Shown: one piece after another, positions 46,571-54,067 of the stretch
Numbering within the stretch: position 1 is the first letter of the stretch
Layout of the letters: each line of letters opens with the position of its first letter
Assembly: GCF_024362485.1 (NCBI RefSeq)
Contig: NZ_CP101456.1
Location: forward strand, 3,472,001 to 3,536,000
DNA: 64,000 bases
Source of the DNA: Natronobeatus ordinarius
GTDB lineage: Archaea > Halobacteriota > Halobacteria > Halobacteriales > Natrialbaceae
Direction: 5' to 3'
Notes under the pieces: model-generated
The model's input: the letters and a program-made list of their open reading frames with translations, nothing else
What the model was told of the DNA's origin: nothing
Database searches by the model: none
Program-made: the position numbers and the translations under genes

Positions 46571-46732
46571 CTAAAAGTAAATCTCTGGATGGTGTTTCCT
46601 GATGTCTGTGTCACCTATCTCCTCTGAGAACGTTAGCCAATAGCCCTCATGCAGAATATTCCGGTGCTCAGGATCTAAACAGAATCTAAAGGTGGGAGAC
46701 TCGAAGAGTGAAGTATGAACTGAGGCCCGCAT
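46571..46732 (-). CDS. Possible 53-residue small protein
   Basis: An ATG at 46732 opens a 53-residue frame, MRASVHTSLFESPTFRFCLD then ILHEGYWLTFSEEIGD, ending at 46571. The amino-acid order looks protein-like (aromatic and charged residues alternate) but no family or promoter is clear. Confidence 0.25.
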   Translation of the reverse strand: MRASVHTSLFESPTFRFCLDPEHRNILHEGYWLTFSEEIGDTDIRKHHPEIYF

Positions 46733-46783
46733 AAATGCCAGATAGGTGGTGTGAGACGTATTCTATGATACTCTGCTGGACAG

Positions 46784-47053
46784 CTACATTTTATCTAGAT
46801 CAGTACTCTCTGGCTCACCATCTTCTCGAGGATCTTCAACAAGCTCATAAAGACCACGCGATGGTCGACGGACCCAACCGGCGCTGCGAAGGCTTCGGAG
46901 ACAGAACTCTACATTACTTTTCGAGAGGCCCGTCTCATCCATCAGCCACCGTGGGTTTGCGCGTCCCCATGGGTCACCACGTTCACGACCGTCTTTTAGC
47001 GCCTCGAGGACCTGCTCATCTTTTTCTGTCGGTGAATACCGCTCGTTGACCAT
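46784..47053 (-). CDS. Small winged-helix DNA-binding protein of plasmid type
   Basis: The ATG at 47053 (MVNERYSPTEKDEQVLEALK) is preferred over the frame start at 47074; 89 residues. The core is a MarR-like winged helix: NPRWLMDETGLSKSNVEFCLRSL, then SAGWVRRPSRGLYELV. Such single-domain proteins are common on haloarchaeal plasmids and integrated elements. It is divergent from the plasmid-type genes starting at 47252. Confidence 0.75.
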   Translation of the reverse strand: MVNERYSPTEKDEQVLEALKDGRERGDPWGRANPRWLMDETGLSKSNVEFCLRSLRSAGWVRRPSRGLYELVEDPREDGEPESTDLDKM

Positions 47054-47210
47054 GTCTGGTTGCACTATACTCATCGTAGGTCATAGCAGATCGTCATTTG
47101 TGAAAGCTTTTGCTATGCCCTATACTGAGCACTATGCAAAGCAAAGTTATAAGAAGACGGCGTATCTACTACAGGATAGAGACACAGGGATGGCCGAGAA
47201 AACTCTTGGC

Positions 47211-47228
47211 CGGGTGTTCCAGCACCCG
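47211..47228. promoter_or_regulatory. Inverted repeat before the 47252 gene
   Basis: CGGGTG-TTCCAG-CACCCG forms 6-bp arms, 24 nt ahead of the ATG at 47252, within the divergent region with the winged-helix gene. It could be an operator or a leader hairpin. Confidence 0.3.
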
Positions 47229-47251
47229 ACCCGTGTCCTCAGACTAGGACA

Positions 47252-47650
47252 ATGTCGATTACAACCAACGCGAACGAAAGCGTTACGGAAGATGCATTGA
47301 ACGAAGACGTCGTCCTCGAGCGACCGAACTACCACTACGGCTATCTCGGCCGCGACGGTGAAGGCTACTACCACCACGTCGACGAGGTCACGAACACGAT
47401 CTACGTCACCGACGAGCCATACGAACGGACGCTCCCGGCCGGCGGTGCAATCTACCGCATCACCCTCTACGGAAACGTCAACCACATCGAGGACCTCAAC
47501 CTCCACGACGACAAGGACCTGAGCGACTGGGTGGCCTACGTCGATTCAAAACGTGGCTGGGCCGAACGTCCGAAAGACATCACGGGGGCTCTTCAGCGTG
47601 CACTCGCTGGTGCTGTCCGAAATGATATTCTCGAGGGCACGCACCGATGA
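47252..47650 (+). CDS. Hypothetical protein of plasmid/ICE type
   Basis: The 132-residue acidic protein (VVLERPNYHYGYLGRDGEGY, VYVTDEPYERTLPAGGAIY-like strands) has no family I can name. The ATG follows an AT-rich promoter zone with TTATAAG near 47145. Its stop overlaps the next gene by 4 nt, so both are one operon with 48390. Confidence 0.65.
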   Translation: MSITTNANESVTEDALNEDVVLERPNYHYGYLGRDGEGYYHHVDEVTNTIYVTDEPYERTLPAGGAIYRITLYGNVNHIEDLNLHDDKDLSDWVAYVDSKRGWAERPKDITGALQRALAGAVRNDILEGTHR

Positions 47651-48108
47651 CGAACATCCCTCACGACGACGTCCGCCCCGCCGACCTCGAGGCAGCCGAC
47701 GAAACCACACTCACGAGTACAACTACCACCTCGAGCACTCACACAGACCTCGAGGCCGTCTTCGAGTACACGTCGATCACCGGTCGCCGTCGACGTGTGA
47801 CGATTGTCCCCGACACCGGTGGTGAAGCCTGGCGGATCGAACACGAACGCCGTGCTGGCGAGTGGCGAGAAACTGGCCGTGAACCGATTACCGAGTTCGA
47901 CCTCCACGTGCGAGGACGACTCGAGGAACACACCGCCCGTGAGATCGACCCAGATCCACGGAGCCAGTCAGCCGTTCCCGATGGCGGCAACGTGCGTGAG
48001 TCGTTTCTCACTGCCCAGAACCACTACTGCGACATCTGCTCGAGGCCGTTCGACACCCTCGACGACCTCGCGAACCATGACTGTCGACGTCACCCCGAGA
48101 GTGGATAG
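47647..48108 (+). CDS. C2H2 zinc-finger protein of plasmid/ICE type
   Basis: The 153-residue protein ends with a zinc finger: YCDICSRPFDTLDDLANHDC then RRH (Cys-x2-Cys, then x12-His, x4-His). The rest is acidic, with beta strands (RRVTIVPDTGGEAWRIEHE). Single C2H2 fingers at a C-terminus are common in small haloarchaeal mobile-element proteins and may bind DNA or a partner. It overlaps the previous gene by 4 nt. Confidence 0.7.
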   Translation: MTNIPHDDVRPADLEAADETTLTSTTTTSSTHTDLEAVFEYTSITGRRRRVTIVPDTGGEAWRIEHERRAGEWRETGREPITEFDLHVRGRLEEHTAREIDPDPRSQSAVPDGGNVRESFLTAQNHYCDICSRPFDTLDDLANHDCRRHPESG

Positions 48109-48389
48109 CTGAGTCAGCACACCACTTCGGGATCGCGTTGGCCATCCAATGAAGTAGACCACGACCGCGCCTCGTCGATCGAGATGAGGTGCCTACTCCC
48201 AGTCCCCGACCGAGTCGACGTCAGCCGTCCCGATCACAGAGACCTGACGGCGATGGTGGGGAGTGCCCCATTGCAGATCCTCGAGGCAGCCCTCGAGTCT
48301 CCGGCCTACTGCCCGCAGCCGCGTTCCCGACTCCGATCACAGCCAGCGCCAGCTCCGTCATCCAACCCTACCACCGAACCAGACCCTAC

Positions 48390-49256
48390 ATGAGCACGAA
48401 CCCAGACTGTCCCGCACCGACTGCACAGACGATCCAGACACTCGCCGACGAACTCGAGGCGCTTCGTGAGCGCGTCAGTACCCTTGAGTCCGGCCTCACC
48501 CAAAAAGACGAGCGCATTGCGAACCTCGAGACCGCCCTCGAGGAGACCCGACTGGAAAACGAACACCTTGAGGAACACCTCGAGGCCCTCGAGGAAACCC
48601 AGACGCCCATCGAGGCACGCCTGGACGCCCACGAGAAGAAACTCAACGCGAACAAAGACCGCGTCGGCGAACTCCAGGCGCGAGAACTCGAGAAGGGGGC
48701 GCATCTCCTCGAGGATCACGTCGACGAAGGCGAGATCGACGTCGTGGATGGCCGCCTCGAGCGTATCTGCAAAGACGACGGGCAGCGCTACTTCCGTCTC
48801 CCCGAGAGTGACGACCCACTCGAGCGTGGGGGTAACGTCGCTCTATCGCATGCAGATCTGCTCCCGATTCAGCAACTCGCAAAGATGGACGAGGATATGC
48901 TCCGTGCAACGACGTCCTCACTGCCGTCACGGCTCGCTGCAAAGCTCTGGAAGGCGCGTGTCGACTCGACGGTTGGTGACAACCCCTGGCGGAAAGGGAG
49001 CGCTGGCGTTCGCGAGTACGTCAGTGCCGGCGATATGAAACACTGGATCCGTCGCCAGGAGACGGGCGTCAGTGATTCCTATGCGAAGAAGTTGGTCTCG
49101 AGGACGATCGACGCGTTGCTCGAGCTCTCGAAGAGCCGTCTGGCTGTGAAAAAGAGGCGGCAACGAAAGAACGGCCTCGAGTACACCGAGCGCCGTGTTC
49201 TGCTGATGGACGACGCCGATATTCCAGGTGAGGGCCTCGAGACCGGAGACACCTGA
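48390..49256 (+). CDS. Coiled-coil plasmid-type protein with winged-helix C-terminus
   Basis: The open frame extends to 48189, but the first 67 residues are Pro/Arg/Ser-rich noise; the ATG at 48390 opens a sensible 288-residue protein. Residues about 15-110 form a long coiled coil (LADELEALRERVSTLESGL, EENEHLEEHLEAL-type heptads). The middle (HLLEDHVDEGEIDVVDGRL) and C-terminus (MKHWIRRQETGVSDSYAKKL, SRTIDALLEL) look like a DNA-binding winged helix with a basic patch KKRRQRKNG. A degraded copy of its 3' end lies at 59617-59752. Likely a replication or maintenance protein of an integrated plasmid; this is inferred. Confidence 0.68.
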   Translation: MSTNPDCPAPTAQTIQTLADELEALRERVSTLESGLTQKDERIANLETALEETRLENEHLEEHLEALEETQTPIEARLDAHEKKLNANKDRVGELQARELEKGAHLLEDHVDEGEIDVVDGRLERICKDDGQRYFRLPESDDPLERGGNVALSHADLLPIQQLAKMDEDMLRATTSSLPSRLAAKLWKARVDSTVGDNPWRKGSAGVREYVSAGDMKHWIRRQETGVSDSYAKKLVSRTIDALLELSKSRLAVKKRRQRKNGLEYTERRVLLMDDADIPGEGLETGDT

Positions 49257-49556
49257 CGTCCACACTCGAGGGTGTCTCCAAGCCACTCACAACCCCTGAG
49301 AAGGGCTGCACTCTCCACGCCATACTGAAACCCTGCACGAAAGCGGTGGTTTGCTCGGTACGGCTACTTGTGTGTACGTCACTCGATCGGTCGTCGTCGG
49401 TCTTACTCGAGTGACTCTAGTGCAGGTGTGTCTGAAGACGTCAGCTGTCTCCGGAAACAGTATGATACGCTCTTGTGGCGAAGACTGTTAGTGAGTCATA
49501 GCGCAGTTTCAAGAATGCTTCTCAGTGCTTCTCTTCCACTACTCAAGAGCGAACTA
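49257..49556. other. 300-bp intergenic region, no gene seen
   Basis: Neither strand holds a frame with coding character. The stretch leads to the nested palindrome in front of the toxin remnant. Confidence 0.4.
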
Positions 49557-49607
49557 CTATTGGCCCCTCGACCAATGCCCTTGTGGCATTGGCCCACATA
49601 CCAATAG
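49557..49607. promoter_or_regulatory. Nested symmetric palindrome, candidate toxin-antitoxin operator
   Basis: Four half-sites are arranged with perfect symmetry around 49582: CTATTGG (49557-49563), CCAATGCC (49572-49579), GGCATTGG (49585-49592) and CCAATAG (49601-49607). It ends 6 nt before the ATG of the toxin gene, where autoregulating antitoxins bind. Confidence 0.7.
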
Positions 49608-49613
49608 GCGAGG

Positions 49614-50007
49614 ATGGCCTCACTGACCGACGACGATCTCGATGGTGTGAGTGAGGTGAGGAAGTATCCCGACGGGACCGTTGTCCGCGTGTTTTGCATG
49701 CAGACAGACCGTGACGCGTACTCGTCTGGGTGGGCCTACAAACTCCACTACGGTGTGACGGAGCCGGACCCGACCCAAACACTTGACGATGGGACGATTC
49801 GTCGGTATCTCGAAAATCTCCGGATTTTCGACGACTCATCGAAACGGCTAGCCGTTTCGAGACGACAACTCACACGAGGACACCAAAGGGCACGAACTGC
49901 ATGTCGCACCGGACCCTGACCCAGACATAATCGAGTTCCCCGGAATGGTCGAACTCTGGGAACGATTCTGGAGCGAGATCCCGAAATCCGAGTTCGAGGT
50001 CAAGTGA
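49614..50007 (+). pseudogene. TumE-like toxin gene disrupted by a 55-bp palindromic insert
   Basis: The N-terminal part (LDGVSEVRKYPDGTVVRVFC, SGWAYKLHYGVTEPDPTQ, DGTIRRY) and the C-terminal part in the next frame (DNSHEDTKGHELHVAPDPDP, IIEFPGMVELWERFW) are the two halves of a TumE-family (DUF6516-type) toxin as I know it from haloarchaea. Between the codon ending at 49809 and 49865 lie 55 extra bases. They shift the frame by one and make the original product impossible. Removing them restores TIRRY-DNSHEDTKG exactly. The toxin is therefore inactivated. Antitoxin remnant follows at 50032. Confidence 0.78.
49810..49864 (+). repeat. 55-bp double-hairpin insertion element
   Basis: The insert is built of two hairpins: TCGAAAATC-TCCG-GATTTTCGA (49811-49832) and TCGAAACGG-CTAG-CCGTTTCGA (49840-49861), joined by CGACTCA. 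A similar two-hairpin unit occurs at 61317-61360. Confidence 0.75.
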
Positions 50008-50031
50008 GGCCACCACACTACGGTGATACCC

Positions 50032-50480
50032 ATGAACGACACTACGCCGCCGCTGCACCCGATGGAGCGCGAACAGCTTCGGGCCGAATCAACCCTCGTC
50101 GTGACTGTCAAGTCGTCCAGTGAGTTCCACGACGATGTCACCGTGGAATCAAGGCGCTCGAGCGAGGCGACGCGGTGGATTCCCCGCCGACGCTCTCGTT
50201 CACCAGCTACGACGAGCTCATGGAGACGCTGACGCCGCGCGTTCTCGATCTTATCGAAGCCATCCGCCGGGAAGAGCCATCCAGCATTAACGAGACCGCA
50301 CGGGTTGTTGACCGGGACGTCAAGAACGTCCACGAGGAACTCAGCCGGCTCGCCCAGTTGGGCATCATCTTCTTCGAGGAAGACGGGCAGAGTAAGCGTC
50401 CAGTCGTCTGGTTCAATGAACTCGTCATCAACCTCCCGTTCGATCCACAGGCTGGCGACACGGCAGCCGCCGCACCGTGA
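50032..50480 (+). pseudogene. HVO_A0114-type antitoxin gene with a frameshift
   Basis: The first part from the ATG at 50032 reads PMEREQLRAESTLVVTVKSS and SEFHDDVT. After about 50145 the family sequence continues in another frame: IKALERGDAVDSPPTLSFTS, LIEAIRREEPSSINETARVV, ELVINLPFDPQAGDTAAAAP. One base is missing between DDVT and IKALE. This is the winged-helix antitoxin/DNA-binding family usually paired with TumE-like toxins. A GTG inside (50175) could still give the C-terminal 101 residues with the winged helix intact. Confidence 0.72.
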
Positions 50481-50577
50481 AGGTGACGTCGCAGGCTACG
50501 TACTTCCCCGTTGCTCTGGCACATACGTCCTGTCCACACCTGTTGTTTTTTCTACCCGCACACGTAGCTCTCGAGTA

Positions 50578-51669
50578 ATGATTGAGTGTCGCTACTGTGA
50601 GCAAACCTTCGCGGAGGAGTCTGAAATCCGTGAGCATCTCTACAAAGCCCATGAACGAGACGAACTCAGTCGGATTGACCGGAAGCGTGTCGAGCAATAC
50701 GTCGACGAACACGGATTAGACGAGAGTAACCACGAAGAACACCAGGAAGCTGGTCAACCCGCTCAACGTGAGCTACGAACAGCCGATACATCAAGCGATA
50801 TCTACCCCGATGATGCGTGGGAACTCAGCGATGTCGAAGCGCTCTCGACGGACGAAATTGTGGAAAAACTCGCTGAGCACGGCATCGAAACGAGCGAGAC
50901 GGCGTTCCGGAACAGAACCGAAGACCTCAGCTCGGCGACGACACTCTCTGAGCAGTGGGAAGCTGAATACGAGGTTGACGCCACGGGCTACGATCAGGAC
51001 TTTATCTGGATGGCGGCAGAAGTACTCTGGGAGCGCTGGGCACCTGACGTTCCAAACAAAGAACGGATCTACGAGTTCGTCCAGGAGGGGCGTGACCTCC
51101 GTGAGAAAGAAAACCGTGCTGAGGCTTGTGATCAGTGGTTAACTGCCTGGGAGTACATCGTCGCCGTAACACCTGACGAAATCACGACCATTGACGAGGC
51201 AGACCGAAAATTGCCGTCGTTTCTCTCGCTCGAGGCTTTCATTCGATCGCTTGACAGCGACCTTGCCACCGCCGCGCAAGAGGATCCAGCATATCACGAG
51301 CACCGACTCGAGTTCTGTCGGGAAGTTTGTGAACAGTTCCCGGATGCACCCGACGAGTTCCTCCTTGACTTTCGCCACTTCGTCGCCGACTCGCTCGCAG
51401 AGCTGGATAGAACCAACGAAAGCAGGGCCGAACTCGGGTTACTCATCGAGGAGTATCCCGAGGATCCCTGGGCGTACAAGAAGCTCGCTGATAGCTACTG
51501 GCTCGAAGACCCAGACGAACTAACCAGAGAGGAGATGGAACGTACTGCAGAACTGTACCGAGCGGCACTGGACGCCGACGGTCCTCTGGAGGGTGCGTCA
51601 ATAGTAGCCGAGCGCTGTGGGGAAGTGGAGAGTCGACTATCTGACATGGGGGCGTCCAACCCAGAGTGA
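50578..51669 (+). CDS. Zinc-finger and TPR-like repeat protein
   Basis: The frame is open further upstream, but the ATG at 50578 starts exactly at a C2H2 finger: IECRYCEQTFAEESEIREHL then YKAH (Cys-x2-Cys, His-x4-His). An acidic linker follows, then about 200 residues of helical repeats resembling TPR (RAEACDQWLTAWEYIVAVTP, EDPWAYKKLADSYWLEDPDE, AELYRAALDADGP). 363 residues. A protein-binding scaffold is likely; no enzyme motif. The stop lies at the beginning of a 70-bp sequence that is repeated at 52841. Confidence 0.7.
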   Translation: MIECRYCEQTFAEESEIREHLYKAHERDELSRIDRKRVEQYVDEHGLDESNHEEHQEAGQPAQRELRTADTSSDIYPDDAWELSDVEALSTDEIVEKLAEHGIETSETAFRNRTEDLSSATTLSEQWEAEYEVDATGYDQDFIWMAAEVLWERWAPDVPNKERIYEFVQEGRDLREKENRAEACDQWLTAWEYIVAVTPDEITTIDEADRKLPSFLSLEAFIRSLDSDLATAAQEDPAYHEHRLEFCREVCEQFPDAPDEFLLDFRHFVADSLAELDRTNESRAELGLLIEEYPEDPWAYKKLADSYWLEDPDELTREEMERTAELYRAALDADGPLEGASIVAERCGEVESRLSDMGASNPE

Positions 51670-51735
51670 GCGCTTGAGCACAAGAACTTCCTTATTCGAC
51701 GACGCCCCATCTGTTTGTAGTGGAGCACACTCCGT
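51667..51735 (+). repeat. Diverged direct repeat, left copy
   Basis: About 69 bp starting GTGAGCGCTTGAGCAC and ending GGAGCACACTCCG match 52841-52910 at roughly 85 percent by eye. It begins at the stop codon of the zinc-finger/TPR gene. Confidence 0.75.
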
Positions 51736-51743
51736 TTAAGTAA

Positions 51744-52184
51744 TTATTGACCGCTACTACAATACGATTGCTGAAACTCAATATAAGTATCGCGTCCGTT
51801 AGATGTCTCTCGTATTTCAGCATAAAAGACATCCCGTGTGCCTTCTTTATTGCAGGAAATTTGAAAAGTACTTTCTTCTGAAGCTTCTTCAGACAGATAG
51901 ACTATTACATCAAAGGTGTCGGTATTAGTGGCCTCTACGAACCCCTTTTCTTGAATCATATTTGCTCCTTTTTCTGGAATTCGATCACTAATTTCATACT
52001 CTTCCTCTAACACAATATTCCCTTCTGTATCCCGGATTAGAACATCAACCAAATGAGTTTGTTCAGTGAAGTTCAATAATTCGAAATCAATAGGTCCGGG
52101 TTGCTCAGAAGTGATGGAGAGACAACCCGCATTCAATATTGCTCCTCCGCTACCCATCATCATGAGAGCTTTTCTCCGAGTCAT
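51744..52184 (-). CDS. Tat lipoprotein of unknown function
   Basis: The ATG at 52184 gives a compact signal MTRRKALMMMGSGGAILNAG with twin arginine, followed by the lipobox Cys (LNAGC); two earlier ATGs (52196, 52211) would lengthen it. About 146 residues. The mature part is rich in Thr/Glu strands (FELLNFTEQTHLVDVLIRD, YIEFQQSYCSSGQ). The base composition is more AT-rich than the neighbours, suggesting foreign origin. Anchored to the outside of the membrane; function unknown. Confidence 0.72.
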   Translation of the reverse strand: MTRRKALMMMGSGGAILNAGCLSITSEQPGPIDFELLNFTEQTHLVDVLIRDTEGNIVLEEEYEISDRIPEKGANMIQEKGFVEATNTDTFDVIVYLSEEASEESTFQISCNKEGTRDVFYAEIRETSNGRDTYIEFQQSYCSSGQ

Positions 52185-52335
52185 ATTCAGATCCATATCT
52201 GTAATACACACTTACTGACATAAACGCTTTCGGTGTGACATCTTGGGAATAATAAATATGGCTAAAAGATAAACCGCACCGTGCGGCCACTGAGAAATTG
52301 GACTGACTGTAGGTCCTACCCGGTGAGCGTCCCCG

Positions 52336-52560
52336 CTACGACGCCCTGATTACAGTCACATTGGATAGTGTCACTACCACACGGAGCTCACCAACCGAGA
52401 ACCGAATCTCGAGATCAGTCTGTGGACTCGTCGAGTCTACGATCCGCTCGAGGGCTTCAACATCGATCACCCGCTGCAGTTGGTACTCGTCACGAGCGAG
52501 CCCCTGCGCTTCGAGCGCATGAACGATCTCGAGCAGAAGCGGCCCGTGCTCGTCACTCAT
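52336..52560 (-). CDS. HalOD1-type output domain protein
   Basis: The 74-residue protein fits the halobacterial output domain HalOD1: EIVHALEAQGLARDEYQLQR and a strand pair DLEIRFSVGELRVVVTLSNV. Such domains occur alone or behind receiver domains. Its start overlaps the end of the MITE-interrupted frame upstream by 8 nt, so it was once the second gene of an operon. Confidence 0.72.
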   Translation of the reverse strand: MSDEHGPLLLEIVHALEAQGLARDEYQLQRVIDVEALERIVDSTSPQTDLEIRFSVGELRVVVTLSNVTVIRAS

Positions 52561-52788
52561 CGCCTATCACCTTCTCGACGATGTCGATGATCTCCTCCGC
52601 AGTCGAACTATAGTAACCGTTGAAAGTCATTGCACACCCAGTCACGACCGTTGGCGGGCAGCCTCGCCAACAAGGCCGAGGCTGCCCGCTCGGCTGTGAC
52701 CGGGGGTAAATCGTTTCAACGAGTACTATAGCAGGAAGTCTCTCATGACGGCAGTTTCCCCAAGAACCTGTACCGCTGATTATCACTA
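52553..52788 (-). pseudogene. Gene remnant interrupted by a MITE
   Basis: On the minus strand SGTGSWGNCRHERLPA (from about 52776) and SSTAEEIIDIVEKVIGDE (to the TGA at 52553) join in frame across the TA target once the 118-bp MITE is removed. The MITE plus duplicated TA is 120 bp, so the frame stays open through it. The 5' end is cut by another MITE end at 52789. What remains (36 native residues) cannot be named. Confidence 0.6.
52611..52728. mobile_element. 118-bp hairpin MITE related to IS630 ends
   Basis: Ends are TAGTAACCGTTGAAA on the left and, read inward on the right, TAGTACTCGTTGAAA; TA duplications lie at 52609-52610 and 52729-52730. Nearly the whole element is self-complementary, with a GGGCAGCCTCG / CGAGGCTGCCC core. 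The first 11 bases equal the left end of the IS630 at 13635. Confidence 0.85.
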
Positions 52789-52840
52789 TAGTAACAACTG
52801 AAACGATTCACACACCGATCGTACAATGGCGGTTCTCACA
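52789..52840. mobile_element. One end of a second MITE
   Basis: After a TA at 52787-52788 the sequence TAGTAACAACTGAAACGATT matches the same family of ends, but no matching right end is found in the next kilobase; it abuts the right copy of the direct repeat. Confidence 0.5.
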
Positions 52841-52910
52841 GTGAGCGCTTGAGCACGAAAACTTACTTATTCGACGGCGCACTATCTATTTACAGAGGAG
52901 CACACCCCCG
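52841..52910 (+). repeat. Diverged direct repeat, right copy
   Basis: Partner of 51667-51735 (GTGAGCGCTTGAGCAC ... GGAGCACACCCCCG). The copies lie 1.17 kb apart and enclose the lipoprotein, the HalOD1 gene and the MITEs. This copy leads to the small gene at 52918. Confidence 0.75.
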
Positions 52911-52917
52911 TACCACC

Positions 52918-53022
52918 ATGGAATTCGAAGAACAACTTCGGTCGCTGGAAGAACGGTATGACATCTCCGAGAGCGAACGTGCTCGAGAACTCGGCCGAAC
53001 CGTTGCCCAGCTGCGGGACTAA
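52918..53022 (+). CDS. Possible 34-residue small protein
   Basis: ATG at 52918 gives MEFEEQLRSLEERYDISESE then RARELGRTVAQLRD and a TAA at 53020. The product is an amphipathic helix pair, shorter than most annotated genes. It follows the right direct repeat, which may hold its promoter, and converges on the Fic/Doc-like gene. It could be a free small protein or the end of a lost larger one. Confidence 0.4.
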   Translation: MEFEEQLRSLEERYDISESERARELGRTVAQLRD

Positions 53023-53032
53023 CGCTCGAGTC

Positions 53033-53875
53033 TTACTCGCAGGTTTCCAGATACTCGAGGAACTCCTGTTTGTCGAGCCCATCCTCAGAACGCAGATGCG
53101 ACGCTCCAGCTCGCGTCAGTGACTCGATCATGAACTCGGTACAAAGTTCGATATGATGTGCCGCATACGTCGACAGGGCTTCTGACTGTGGCAGCTCGAG
53201 GTTGTACTCCGAGAGCTCGATTTCAATTTCACCTTTTCGCAACACGATCTCACAGCCCCACTCATCGAGCAGTCTGAACGGGGTTGTGTTTCGTCGAACG
53301 GTGAGCAGTCGCTTCGAGTCGACGATGTACGGGTCAACCCACTTCTGCCAGTCGTAGCTCTCGGTCGCCAACTTCGGGAGCGAAAACGACGGCTCGGCAC
53401 TCTCGAGGTACCACTCGGCGAATGCGATCGAGGTTCGATGATTGGCGTTTGGAAGCGGGTGGGCCAAAATGAGTGATGACATCAACTGCCCTGCGACCTC
53501 GGCTACCGATCTCGACCAATCGACGTGCTCAAGTGCAGTTGGAATTCGACCAACGTCGATCTGCTTGTAGATCTCGAGTTTCTCTCCTTCCTCGAGTTCC
53601 GTGGCTTCAAGGACACCTTCGAACGTCTGGAGAATTCGCATCGTCACAAGCCGGTCTGATTCGTCCATTGCGTCCAGTATCGCTTCAAAATCCTCGGTGA
53701 TATCGTCGACCGTTCCACTCGCCCCGGAGTTGGTGTAGAGGACGTGTACCGTTTCCTCGAGTTGGTAGGTTTCGACTTTCCCATCGTCGGGGTCAATCTC
53801 GTCGTGATCGAGCGTAACGTACGCGAGTGAATATTGCTCGTCGTCGGGGTGGTGGTAGTGGACGATACCGGTCAT
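53033..53875 (-). CDS. Fic/Doc-like protein with an altered catalytic motif
   Basis: The 280-residue protein carries LAHPLPNANHRTSIAFAE at residues 138-155. Fic proteins have HPFx(D/E)GN(G/K)R and Doc has HxFxDANKR; here the catalytic His, the Asn and the Arg are kept but the acidic residue that holds magnesium is Asn. The helix before it (VAEVAGQLMSSLILAH) fits the fold. Fic enzymes transfer AMP or another phosphate-containing group to target proteins. Activity with this motif is uncertain; it may be a dead or modified Doc-like toxin. A perfect palindrome GGAACGTTCC (53884-53893) lies just before the start. Confidence 0.68.
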   Translation of the reverse strand: MTGIVHYHHPDDEQYSLAYVTLDHDEIDPDDGKVETYQLEETVHVLYTNSGASGTVDDITEDFEAILDAMDESDRLVTMRILQTFEGVLEATELEEGEKLEIYKQIDVGRIPTALEHVDWSRSVAEVAGQLMSSLILAHPLPNANHRTSIAFAEWYLESAEPSFSLPKLATESYDWQKWVDPYIVDSKRLLTVRRNTTPFRLLDEWGCEIVLRKGEIEIELSEYNLELPQSEALSTYAAHHIELCTEFMIESLTRAGASHLRSEDGLDKQEFLEYLETCE

Positions 53876-53883
53876 TAAACTCG

Positions 53884-53893
53884 GGAACGTTCC
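53884..53893. promoter_or_regulatory. Palindrome upstream of the Fic/Doc-like gene
   Basis: GGAACGTTCC is a perfect 10-bp palindrome 9 nt before the ATG at 53875; possible operator, but short enough to be chance. Confidence 0.25.
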
Positions 53894-54067
53894 GGAGGAA
53901 CATAGTAACTATTTTTTGGCCCAGAGAAGACCAAAAGAAGGGACATATGAAAATTCGCTAACAGTCATGGTAAAGCAACTTCTCAACGGCGTCGATAACC
54001 CCCTATACCTCGTGCTAACATATCTAAAATTAGCTAGGTTCAAGTAAACTGACTTACTTCTTAAACT

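Noticed and set aside
48189-48389. Upstream extension of the 48390 gene
   Set aside because: It is Pro/Arg/Ser-rich without structure; the coiled-coil protein starts cleanly at 48390.
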